64,000 bases of DNA. Source: DASSUW01 sp963759375 (GTDB lineage Bacteria > Actinomycetota > Thermoleophilia > Solirubrobacterales > Solirubrobacteraceae). Below the pieces are notes generated by a model. That model was not told the origin of the DNA. It made no database searches and saw only the letters and a list, made by a program, of their open reading frames with translations. This document shows positions 45,179 through 54,300 of this stretch, piece by piece. The DNA lies in assembly GCA_963759375.1 (NCBI GenBank), contig CAVWYY010000006.1, forward strand, positions 1-64,000, written 5' to 3'. The number at the start of each line of letters is the position of its first letter. Position 1 is the first letter of the stretch. The position numbers were made by a program, and so were the translations under genes.

Positions 45179-46576
45179 ATGCCCGAAGCCGAGCTGCGAG
45201 CGCTGATCGACTCCTCGCCGCTCGCGCTCGTCGAGTTCGGGCTCGACACCCGCATCCGACTCTGGAACCCCGCAGCCGAGCGCATCTTCGGCTGGACCGC
45301 CGACGAGATGCTCGGCCGCGACGGGCTCCCGATGGCGCCGCCCGAGAAGCACGCGGAGAGCGAGGAGCTGTTCGAGCGGGTGATCGGCGGCGAGTCGGTC
45401 AACGACTACGAGACGGTCCGGCGGCGCAGCGACGGGACGCTCGTGCCGGTGTCGATCGCCGCCGCGCCGGTCCGCGACGCACACGGCCGCGTGGTCGGGA
45501 ACATGGTCGCCTACACCGACATCTCCGAGCGCAAGGCGCAGGAGGAGCGGCTGCAGGCGCTGATCGACTCCTCGCCGCTCGCGCTCGTCGAGTTCGGCCT
45601 CGACACCCGCATCCGGGTCTGGAACCCCGCCGCGGAGCGCATCTTCGGGTGGACAGGCGCGGAGATGATCGGTCGCGGCGAGCTGCCGATGGCGCCGGCC
45701 GACAAGCGGGATGAGGGCATCGACCTGTTCCAGCGCGTGATGGCCGGCGAGTCGCTCAACGACTACGAGACGCTGCGGATGCGCAAGGACGGCACCTGGG
45801 TGCCCGTGTCGATCGCGGCCGCGCCGGTCCGGGACGCGTCCGGCCGCGTCGTGAGCAACATGGTCGCCTACACCGACATCACCGAGCGCAAGGCGCAGGA
45901 CGCCGAGGTGCACCGCCTCAACGCCGAGCTGCACGCGCGGCTCGAGGACCTTGCGGCGTCGCGGGCGCGGATCGTCGCCGCCGGGGACGTCGAGCGGCGC
46001 CGGCTCGAGCGCAATCTGCACGACGGCGCGCAACAGCGGCTGGTGACCCTGTCGCTGGGGCTCAGACTCGCGATCGCCAAGCTCGACTCCGACCCCGCGG
46101 CGGCCCGCGCCGCGTTCGAGGAAGCCGGCGACGAGCTCGGACGCGCGCTCGAGGACCTGCGCGAGCTCGCCCGCGGGCTCCACCCCGCCGTGCTCAGCGA
46201 CCGCGGGCTGCGCGCCGCCATCGAGATGCTCGCGGGCCGGTCGCCGGTGCCCGTCGAGATCGCCGCCATCCCGGAGGAGCGATTGGCGGAGCCGGTCGAG
46301 GCGGCCGCCTACTACCTGATCGCCGAGGCGCTGACCAACGTCACCAAGTACGCCGATGCGTCCGCGGTCCGGGTCAGCGTCACCGCGGGCAACGACGCGG
46401 TGCGCGTCGAGGTGTCCGACGACGGCGTCGGCGGCGCCGACCCGTCCGGCGGCTCCGGCCTGCGGGGCCTGGCCGATCGCGTCGAGGCGCTGGGCGGCTC
46501 GCTCGAGATCTCCAGTCCCGTGGGCGCCGGGACGACGCTGCGCGCCGGGATCCCGGTGATCACCCGATCGGGGTGA
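45179..46576 (+). CDS. Tandem-PAS sensor histidine kinase
   Basis: A 465-residue cytoplasmic kinase. Two PAS domains (about 3-120 and 122-240) are nearly identical (LALVEFGLDTRIR; NPAAERIFGWT; YTDISERKAQ versus YTDITERKAQ). HisKA_3 follows, with phospho-acceptor His281 in RRLERNLHDGAQQRLV, then HATPase (AEALTNVTKYA; DDGVGGADPSGGSGLRGLAD). No membrane segment and no adjacent response regulator. The gene downstream, glutamate decarboxylase, could start within the GTGA at its stop. Confidence 0.9.
   Translation: MPEAELRALIDSSPLALVEFGLDTRIRLWNPAAERIFGWTADEMLGRDGLPMAPPEKHAESEELFERVIGGESVNDYETVRRRSDGTLVPVSIAAAPVRDAHGRVVGNMVAYTDISERKAQEERLQALIDSSPLALVEFGLDTRIRVWNPAAERIFGWTGAEMIGRGELPMAPADKRDEGIDLFQRVMAGESLNDYETLRMRKDGTWVPVSIAAAPVRDASGRVVSNMVAYTDITERKAQDAEVHRLNAELHARLEDLAASRARIVAAGDVERRRLERNLHDGAQQRLVTLSLGLRLAIAKLDSDPAAARAAFEEAGDELGRALEDLRELARGLHPAVLSDRGLRAAIEMLAGRSPVPVEIAAIPEERLAEPVEAAAYYLIAEALTNVTKYADASAVRVSVTAGNDAVRVEVSDDGVGGADPSGGSGLRGLADRVEALGGSLEISSPVGAGTTLRAGIPVITRSG
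45201..45914 (+). repeat. Tandem duplication of the PAS-coding segment (357-bp unit)
   Basis: CTGATCGACTCCTCGCCGCT recurs at 45203 and 45560, and similarity continues through both PAS domains with mostly silent or conservative differences. The period of 357 bases equals 119 codons, so the frame is preserved. This points to a recent internal duplication. Confidence 0.75.
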
Positions 46577-46614
46577 CGCGCGATCACCCGCGAAACCGGA
46601 TGCTCGCGGGTGAC

Positions 46615-48045
46615 ATGTCGATTCATCAGCATCAATCTGCTGCTCCGAGCGGCAGCAACGGCGACGACGAGATCGCGCATCATCTCGAGTCGCTGGCCCA
46701 CCGCTACGGGAATCGCTTCCTGCTCGAGGCGGCACCCGACCACCAGCTCCCCGAGTACGGAATGACGGCGGTCGACGCGATGCGTCTGATCGGCGAGGAG
46801 CTCGTCCTCGACGGCATCCCCATGCGCAACCTGGCGACGTTCGTCACCACGTGGATGGAGCCCGAGGCGCAGCGGATCATCGCGGAGAACCTCCACCGCA
46901 ACTTCATCGACCACGCCGAGTATCCGCAGACTGCCGAGATCGAGCAGCGCTGCATCCGCATGCTCGCGCACCTGTTCCACGCCCCCGGCGAGACGACCGG
47001 CGCCCGGTGCCAGGGATCGTCGGAGGCGATCATGCTCGGCGCGCTGTCGTTGAAGTGGAAGTGGCGCCAGCGCCGGGAGGCGGCGAACAAGGACACGACG
47101 CGCCCGAACCTGATCTTCGGCGGGGACGTGCACGTCGTGTGGGAGAAGTTCTGCCGCTACTTCGACGTCGAGCCCCGGATCATCCCGCTGCAGCCCGACA
47201 AGTACACGATCGGCCCCGAGGACGTGGAGCCGTTCGTCGACGAGAACACGATCGGCGTCGCCGCCGTGCTCGGCACCACGTTCACCGGGCACGCCGACGA
47301 CATCGTCGGGATCAACGACCTCCTCATCCGCCTGCGCGACGAGAAGGGCCTCGACGTGCCGCTGCACGTAGACGGCGCGAGCGGCGGCTTCGTGTGGCCG
47401 TTCCTGTACCCGGACTCCGAGTGGGACTTCCGGCTCGAGCAGGTCCGCTCGATCAACGTCTCCGGTCACAAGTTCGGGATGGTCTTCCCGGGCATCGGCT
47501 GGCTGATCTTCCGCGAGCGCGCCGACCTCGCGGAGGACCTCGTGTTCTACGAGAACTACCTCGGCAAGACCGACGCGACGTTCACGCTGAACTTCTCCAC
47601 CGGCTCGGCGATGGTGCTCGCGCAGTACTACAACTTCGTCCGGTTCGGCTTCCACGGCTACCGCTACCTGATGGAGACGATGCAGCGGAACGCGCAGGCC
47701 CTGGCCAAGCGGATCGCCGACATCGGCCAATTCCGGCTGGTCGGGGCCGAGGGCGCGGAGCAGCTCCCGCTGGTCGCCTTCCAGCTCACGGACGGGCACG
47801 AGTACGACGAGTTCGACATCGCGTCGCAGCTCGCTGCTGAGCGCGGCTGGATGGTGCCGGCCTACACGCTGCCGCCCAACGCCCAGCACGTGACGATCAT
47901 GCGGGCGCTCGTCAAGCTCACGCTCAGCCACACGCTCGCCACGACGCTCGCCGACGACATCGCCGAGGCCTGCGAGACGCTCAAGCACAAGGGCGGGCTC
48001 CACGAGATCGACCGCAAGCGGGTGAAGACCGGCACCGGCTACTGA
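46615..48045 (+). CDS. gadB: Glutamate decarboxylase
   Basis: A 476-residue PLP-dependent group II decarboxylase. The cofactor Lys is K286 in NVSGHKFGMVFPG; PLP-contacting residues include HVDGASGGFVWPF (D253). SSEAIMLGALSLKWKWR and IIPLQPDKYTIGPEDV are typical of GadA/B. It converts glutamate to GABA, consuming a proton, so it serves acid resistance and GABA metabolism. No GABA antiporter is nearby. The ATG at 46615 gives an N-terminus like known homologues; a GTG at 46573 overlapping the kinase stop is an alternative. Confidence 0.92.
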   Translation: MSIHQHQSAAPSGSNGDDEIAHHLESLAHRYGNRFLLEAAPDHQLPEYGMTAVDAMRLIGEELVLDGIPMRNLATFVTTWMEPEAQRIIAENLHRNFIDHAEYPQTAEIEQRCIRMLAHLFHAPGETTGARCQGSSEAIMLGALSLKWKWRQRREAANKDTTRPNLIFGGDVHVVWEKFCRYFDVEPRIIPLQPDKYTIGPEDVEPFVDENTIGVAAVLGTTFTGHADDIVGINDLLIRLRDEKGLDVPLHVDGASGGFVWPFLYPDSEWDFRLEQVRSINVSGHKFGMVFPGIGWLIFRERADLAEDLVFYENYLGKTDATFTLNFSTGSAMVLAQYYNFVRFGFHGYRYLMETMQRNAQALAKRIADIGQFRLVGAEGAEQLPLVAFQLTDGHEYDEFDIASQLAAERGWMVPAYTLPPNAQHVTIMRALVKLTLSHTLATTLADDIAEACETLKHKGGLHEIDRKRVKTGTGY

Positions 48046-48054
48046 CGCCCCGGA

Positions 48055-48060
48055 TAGCAT
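48055..48060 (+). promoter_or_regulatory. Leaderless-type -10 box for the cyclic-nucleotide-binding protein
   Basis: TAGCAT ends exactly 6 bases before the ATG at 48067; no ribosome site is present. Confidence 0.45.
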
Positions 48061-48066
48061 CCGCCG

Positions 48067-50199
48067 ATGACCCGCGCCGCGGAGACGTCGGCGGACTCCG
48101 GAACGCCAGGCGTCTCAGAGGCGGTGTTCCTGGACCGGCTCCAGAACGTCCTGGGGACCGACGTGAGCGGTGTGGACGCGGCGCGCAAGGCGGACGTGCT
48201 GCGGGCCGCCGCCGGTGCGCTCGAACGCACCGGCCAGGCGGCGCAGTGCCGGATCGTGCCGTTCGTTCCGGGCCGGCGGCCGCAGGACGAAGCGGCGCAC
48301 CCGGGGCTCGGCTCGAGCGAGGACATCGCCGTCCTGCTGCCTGACGGCGAGCAGGACCAGGCGTTCGTCCTCTACGACCTCACCGACGGCCTGTCCGTGC
48401 GCGCCCGGATGTCGTTCACCGGCCCGGACGGGTCGCTTCCCCCGGTGCCCGTCACGGGCTGGGAGGACCGCGAGGTGCCGCCGCTGACGTTCGTCCCGGG
48501 CACGGACGGCAGCGCCTGGCTCGCCGCCGTCGAGCCGTCGTCGGGCACCGTGCGGCGCCGGGTGCTGGCGATCGACCCGGCGCACGACCTGCTCGACGGC
48601 GCCGACCCGTTCACGTTCGACGAGCTGTTCTGCCAGCGGCTGCGCGTCGAGCTGCGCGGGCTCGACGGGGACGTGCCCGTCGCCGGATCGGAGACGTCGC
48701 TGCTGGTCTGCGACCTGCGGCGCTGCGGTTCGCTGTACGCGCGGTTGCTCGACCGGCTCGTCGCGCCGGACACGGAGCGCCAGGCGACCGAGGCGGGCGT
48801 GCCCAACCCGGGCCCCGCCTACCACCCGTGGTTCCCGGTGCTGGAGATCGGATCGGACAAGGCCGCGCTGTACACGCGGGCGCTGGTGCACGACATCGCC
48901 GGCGACGGCCAGCACCTGTCGGACCCGGGCTGGCTCATGCGGGTCGGGCTGTACCTGGAGTTCCTCACGTTCCTCGGGATCTGCGAGGCCGTCAAGGACG
49001 ACGTCGGCGACCTCCTGTCGCCCGCCGAGCGCGCCGCGTTCGAGCAGCGCGAGTGGTTCGGCGAGATCCGCGAGTCGATCGACGCCGACGCCTGGCGCAC
49101 GGTGTGGGCGCTGAGCCGCATCCAGTTCCCGCGGCGCGGGACGCCGCGTACTGGTCCCGTCTCGGCGCGCAACCTGCTCGCCAAGAAGAAGGCGACGCTG
49201 CGCTTCCTGCACGTCCACCACGACGACCTCAAGCACGCGATCCGCCTGGCCGGTCCCAACCACCACAACGCGCAGGAGACGTGGCAGCGCGTGTTCCGCG
49301 ACGCCGAGCGGGCGGTCCTGCGCAACGTCGCCGCCGCGTTCCCGGAGCTCGACGCCGTGTCGCCGACCGGGCGCGACTTCATCCTCTGGCACCGCCGGGG
49401 TCGCTTCGAGATCGGCCGCACGGTGCGCGTGCCCGGCGCCATGAGCCGCCTGTTCGCAGATCAGGACGGCCTGTTCGGCTCCGCCTGCACGCAGTACCGC
49501 GACTCGATGAACGACGTCGCCGAGTGGGCGAAGGCCCACGGGCTGATGGACCACACCGGCGAGGAGTGCGTCCCGCGGCAGGTGAGCCTGCTGGAGGCGC
49601 ACGTGAACCAGCCGGCGCGGGTCGCGCTGCTCCAGCACCACGACGGCTACGGGCCGCACCTCGAGGTCGGCGCCGAGCTGCCCGCGAGCTACCAGCGCCC
49701 GGCCGACGAGCTCGAGACGCTGCTCGCCGAGGTCCCGGTCCTCGCCGTGCTCGCGCCGGAGGAGGTGCGCACGCTGGCCCGCACCGCGCGCCCGCTGACG
49801 CTCGCGCCGACGGAGCGGCTCGTCGTGCAGGGCGAGGACGGCGGCTCGCTGTTCGTGCTCGCCGACGGCGAGCTCGAGGTGCTGGTGCGCGGCGACGACG
49901 GCGAGGACGTGCTCGTCGACACGATGGGCAAGGGCGCGTTCGTCGGCGAGATGTCGCTGCTCACCGGCGAACCCCGCTCCGCCACCGTGCGGGCCTGCGA
50001 CGGCGCCGTCGTCTACGAGATCGGGGCGCGCCAGTACGCCCCGACGCTGCGTGACCACCCGGAGCTGGTCGACGTGCTCGCACGGGTCATGGTCGACCGC
50101 CTGCGCGAGCGCCGCAAGCTCCTTGACGCCCGTGCCGCCGAGCGCGAGCACGCGGCCATCGCCCGCCAGATCCGCCGGGCGCTGTTCCGGTCGCGCTAG
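48067..50199 (+). CDS. Uncharacterised protein with C-terminal cyclic-nucleotide-binding domain
   Basis: A 710-residue cytoplasmic protein. About residues 565-690 form a CRP-type cyclic-nucleotide-binding domain: LAPTERLVVQGEDGGSLFVL, then GKGAFVGEMSLLTGEPRSAT, the phosphate-binding cassette. No DNA-binding helix follows. The first 560 residues match nothing I recognise. They are conserved-looking and rich in aromatic and His residues: FLHVHHDDLKHAIRLAGPNH near 375-395 and HRRGRFEIGR near 440, with QHHDGYGPHLEVGAELP near 525. An enzyme activity gated by a nucleotide is possible. It is followed 22 bases later by another hypothetical gene. Confidence 0.7.
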   Translation: MTRAAETSADSGTPGVSEAVFLDRLQNVLGTDVSGVDAARKADVLRAAAGALERTGQAAQCRIVPFVPGRRPQDEAAHPGLGSSEDIAVLLPDGEQDQAFVLYDLTDGLSVRARMSFTGPDGSLPPVPVTGWEDREVPPLTFVPGTDGSAWLAAVEPSSGTVRRRVLAIDPAHDLLDGADPFTFDELFCQRLRVELRGLDGDVPVAGSETSLLVCDLRRCGSLYARLLDRLVAPDTERQATEAGVPNPGPAYHPWFPVLEIGSDKAALYTRALVHDIAGDGQHLSDPGWLMRVGLYLEFLTFLGICEAVKDDVGDLLSPAERAAFEQREWFGEIRESIDADAWRTVWALSRIQFPRRGTPRTGPVSARNLLAKKKATLRFLHVHHDDLKHAIRLAGPNHHNAQETWQRVFRDAERAVLRNVAAAFPELDAVSPTGRDFILWHRRGRFEIGRTVRVPGAMSRLFADQDGLFGSACTQYRDSMNDVAEWAKAHGLMDHTGEECVPRQVSLLEAHVNQPARVALLQHHDGYGPHLEVGAELPASYQRPADELETLLAEVPVLAVLAPEEVRTLARTARPLTLAPTERLVVQGEDGGSLFVLADGELEVLVRGDDGEDVLVDTMGKGAFVGEMSLLTGEPRSATVRACDGAVVYEIGARQYAPTLRDHPELVDVLARVMVDRLRERRKLLDARAAEREHAAIARQIRRALFRSR

Positions 50200-50221
50200 C
50201 CGGTTCTGGGATGATCGCGGC

Positions 50222-51250
50222 GTGCCAGGGGTCGTGCGATTCGCCCGCATGGCGGGCTCGTCGATCGCGGCCCCGGGGGCGGCCGCGTGGGTCACCGACT
50301 TCCTGAACGCGGCGTACTACGCGCGGCCGGACGGCGACCGGGACGTGGCCGACCTGCGGCTCGCGCACGGGATCCTCACGACCCAATGGGCGCGCAAGGG
50401 TCGCGGGCGGCTCGGCGCGGTCGACCTGGCCCCGCTCCACCAGGCGTTCGGCGGGCTGCGGCTGCGGCGCGGCGGACGGCTCGAGGAGGAGGCGCTGCTC
50501 GCAGGCGCGAGCCGGCTGATCGGGGACTGGTTCCCCGAGGCGTGGGCCGACGACGGCCGGCGTGCGCACGGGATCGCCTTCGCCACGGTCGCCGAGCGCG
50601 AGGCGTTCGAGCCGGAACGGCGGCTACGGCGCTCGGCACTCGGCCCGCTCACACCTCCGCTGCGCGAGCCCGCGGAGCAGCACTGGGCGACCTACGACCC
50701 GGTGCGGCTCCCCGACCCGGAGGGCGCGCTCGCGTTCCTGCTGGAGCCCGGCCGCTGGCCCGACATGGGCGCCGCCGCCGGGCGCTTCACGGCGCTGCGC
50801 GGCACCGGGCTCCAGGGGCAGACATTCGAGATCGAGGTCGTCGCCGAGCCGACGCCGCGCTCACCGGTGTTCACCCGCGGCTACGTCACGTGCACGGCGC
50901 TCCACATGGGCGACGGGCTCGACGCCGCGGTGGCCGACCTCACGGCGCGCTACCGCGCGGGTGCCGGCGCGGACGCCCGGGCGGTCCTGCCGGAGGGCGG
51001 CGAGCCGTTGGCGCTCGTCGTGCTCACCACCCACGCCGGCCACTTCCTCGGCCGCGCGCTGTCGCAGCTGCTCGTCTGGCGCGACGCCGACGGCACGTGG
51101 ATCCGGGACGTCGGCGCCTGGGACCCGCTGCCGCTGCATCTCGCCGCGACCTACAACGCGGCGGGCAAGGCGGCCCAGCACGCCTTCTGGGGGCCTGCCG
51201 AGCCGGCGCGCAGCATGCTCGCCCAGCTCGCGCTCGTCAGCGCTGCGTGA
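50222..51250 (+). CDS. Hypothetical protein paired with the cyclic-nucleotide-binding protein
   Basis: A 342-residue soluble protein, family not recognised. Notable stretches are WVTDFLNAAYYARPDGDRDV, DLRLAHGILTTQWARKGRGR, LRLRRGGRLEEEALLAGASR and a C-terminal PLPLHLAATYNAAGKAAQHA. The GTG at 50222 is chosen because it is 22 bases after the preceding stop and has GATGAT ending 6 bases upstream; in-frame codons before it lie inside the previous gene. Its position suggests a shared function with that gene. Confidence 0.65.
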   Translation: MPGVVRFARMAGSSIAAPGAAAWVTDFLNAAYYARPDGDRDVADLRLAHGILTTQWARKGRGRLGAVDLAPLHQAFGGLRLRRGGRLEEEALLAGASRLIGDWFPEAWADDGRRAHGIAFATVAEREAFEPERRLRRSALGPLTPPLREPAEQHWATYDPVRLPDPEGALAFLLEPGRWPDMGAAAGRFTALRGTGLQGQTFEIEVVAEPTPRSPVFTRGYVTCTALHMGDGLDAAVADLTARYRAGAGADARAVLPEGGEPLALVVLTTHAGHFLGRALSQLLVWRDADGTWIRDVGAWDPLPLHLAATYNAAGKAAQHAFWGPAEPARSMLAQLALVSAA

Positions 51251-51289
51251 CTGACCGAACGGGGGGCGCGCAACTCCGACGCTCCGTCG

Positions 51290-51295
51290 TAGCGT
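51290..51295 (+). promoter_or_regulatory. Leaderless-type -10 box for the giant secreted protein
   Basis: TAGCGT ends exactly 6 bases before the ATG at 51302; no ribosome site is present. Confidence 0.45.
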
Positions 51296-51301
51296 CGGTG
51301 A

Positions 51302-54300
51302 ATGGTCCTCCGCTCGATCCGCTGGTCGTCGTTTGCCGCCACGGTCGCCATGTGCGCCGGTCTCCTCGCAACCTTCGCGCCTGACGCGCTGGCTGCACCG
51401 TGTGACGCTCCGATCACCAACCCGGTCGCGTGTGAGAACACCAAGCCCGGCAACCCGGCCAGCGAGTGGGATGTCAGCGGAGCCGGCTCGACGTCGATCC
51501 AGGGCTTCGCCACCAACATCAGCGTCGATCAGGGCGGGACGATCGCCTTCAAGGTCGACACGCCGTCATCGGACTACCGGATCGACATCTACCGCATGGG
51601 CTACTACGGCGGCATGGGCGCCCGCAGGATCACGACCGTCCAGCCGTCGGCGTCGCTCCCGCAGAACCAGCCCAACTGCCAGACCAACGGCCAGACCGCA
51701 CTGACAGACTGCGGCAACTGGGCGGTGTCCGCGTCATACGCGGTGCCGGCCGACGCCGTCTCCGGGATCTACATCGCCAAGCTCGTGCGCGAGGACGGCA
51801 CCGCCGGCTCGAGCCACATGGTCTTCATCGTGCGCGACGACGATGGCCGCTCCGACATGCTCTTCCAGACGGCGGACACGACTTGGCAGGCATACAACGA
51901 ATACGGCGGCGCGTCGCTCTACACCGGCGGCCCTGGGCCCCAAGGCGGCGCCTACAAGGTCAGCTACAACCGCCCGTTCACGACGCGCGGGACGTCGCCC
52001 CAGGACTGGGTGTTCAACGCGGAGTACCCGATGGTCCGCTGGCTCGAGCGGAACGGCTACAACATCTCCTACACGACCGGAATCGACTCGGACCGCTTCG
52101 GAGCCGAACTGCTCGAGCACCGGATGTTCCTTTCGGTCGGCCACGACGAGTACTGGTCCGGCGCGCAGCGCGCGAACGTCGAGGCCGCGCGCGCGGCGGG
52201 CGTGAACCTCGCGTTCTTCAGCGGCAACGAGGTGTTCTGGAAGACCCGCTGGGAGGACAGCTATCGCACGCTGGTCACCTACAAGGAGACGCACGCGAAC
52301 GGCAAGACAGACCCGCAGACGTTCATCTGGACGGGCACGTGGCGTGACCCGCGCTTCAGCCCGCCCGCCGACGGAGGGCGGCCCGAGAACTCGCTGACTG
52401 GCCAGCTGTTCATGGTCAACGGCATCCGCAACGACGCCATCCGCGTGCCCGCCGCCGACGGCAAGATGCGCTTCTGGCGCAACACGACGATCGCAACCCA
52501 GGCGGCCGGCGCCACCGCCACGCTGCCGACCGGCACGCTCGGCTATGAGTGGGACGCTGATCCCGACAACGGCTCGCGCCCCGCGGGAGCGTTCCGCCTG
52601 TCGTCGACCACGGTCGCCGGCGCGCCCGTGCTCCTGGACAACGGCTCGAACTTCGGTACCGGCCCCGTCGACCACAACATGACGCTGTACCGCACGCCCA
52701 GCGGCGCGCGGGTGTTTGGCGCGGGCACGGTGCAGTGGTCCTGGGGGCTCGACTCGAGCCACGATCGCGGGAGCGCGGCCGCCGACGCGCGGATGCAACA
52801 GGCCACGGTCAACCTGTTCGCCGACATGGGCGTGCAGCCGTCGACGCTGATGAGCGGGATGACGGCCGCGACGGTCTCGAGCGACTCGACCGCGCCCACG
52901 TCCACGATCACCGCGCCGGCGCCGAACGCCTCGATCACGCCCGGCAGCCAGGTCACGATCAGCGGCACCGCGAGCGATACCGGCGGCGGCGTCGTCGGAG
53001 GCGTCGAGGTGTCGACCGACAACGGCCAGACGTGGCATCCGGCCACGGGCCGCGGCACGTGGACGTACACGTGGAACACCTCGGGGTCGTCAGGCACCAG
53101 CCACACTGCGCACCCGCGCGGCCGACGACAGCGGGAACATCGAGAGCCCGAAGCCGGGCGTGACCGTCACCGTGGGCTCAGGCCCGCAGACGTGCCCGTG
53201 CAGCATCTGGGGTCCGGGAGCCACCCCCGCGCGCGTCGCGGAGACCACCGACGTCAGCCCGGTCGAGGTCGGCGTGAAGTTCCGCTCGCAGACCGCCGGG
53301 CGCATCACGGCGATCCGCTTCTACAAGGGCGCCAGCAACACGGGGACGCACGTCGGGCACCTGTGGACGCGCGCCGGGCAGTTGCTGGCCACCGTCACGT
53401 TCGCCAACGAGACGGCGAGCGGGTGGCAGCAGGCCCAACTCAGCACAGCGGTCGAGATCGCAGCGAACACCACGTACATCGCGTCATACCACGCGCCGAA
53501 TGGCAACTACGCGACCAATCTCGACGGCTTCGCCGCCGCCGGTGTCGACAACCCGCCGCTGCGCGCGCTGCGCGACAACGAGGACGGCGGCAACGGCCTG
53601 TACGGCTACGGGCCGAGCGGCACGTTCCCGAACGGCACCTACCGATCCGAGAACTACTGGGTCGACGTGGTGATGGAGACCGGCGCCGACCAAACGTCGC
53701 CGACCGTCTCGGCCGTCACGCCGGGGCGGGGCGCGACCGGGACCGCCCAGACCGCCAACGTGACGGCGCGCTTCTCCGAGCCGGTCGACCCGGCGACGGT
53801 CACCGCGTCGACGATCACCCTCCGCGACCCGTCGGGCGCGCTCGTTCCCGCCGCAGTCAGCTACGACACCGGCAGCCAGACCGCGACGCTCGACCCGACG
53901 GCGTCACTGGCCGCGACGACCACGTATTCCGCACTGGTCAAGGGCGGTAGCTCCGGTGTTAAGGACTTCGCCGGCAACCCGATGTCGATCGACGACAGCT
54001 GGACCTTCACCACGCGCGCGCCGACCCAGTCGGGCTGTCCGTGCAGCATCTGGGCGCCGTCGGCGCGGCCGCTCAAGGAGGCCGAGACGACCGACAACAG
54101 CGCGGTTGAGGTCGGCACCAAGTTCCGCTCTGACGTGGACGGTCTAATCACCGGGCTTCGGTTCTACAAGGGCGCCACCAACACCGGCACGCATGTCGGG
54201 CACCTATGGACGCGGACCGGCCAATTGCTATCCACGGCGACGTTCGCGAACGAGACAGCAAGCGGGTGGCAAGAGGTCACCCTCCCGAACCCCATCGCCG

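Noticed and set aside
45201..45914. Assembly duplication of the PAS segment
   Set aside because: The two units differ at many positions and keep a coding frame, so they are a real, diverged tandem duplication rather than a collapsed or doubled contig piece.
44303..46735. 810-codon minus-strand open frame
   Set aside because: Runs antisense through the PAS kinase and only its last part borrows the prsW region in the wrong frame.
48115..50295. 726-codon minus-strand open frame
   Set aside because: Shadow of the cyclic-nucleotide-binding gene; no recognisable motif.
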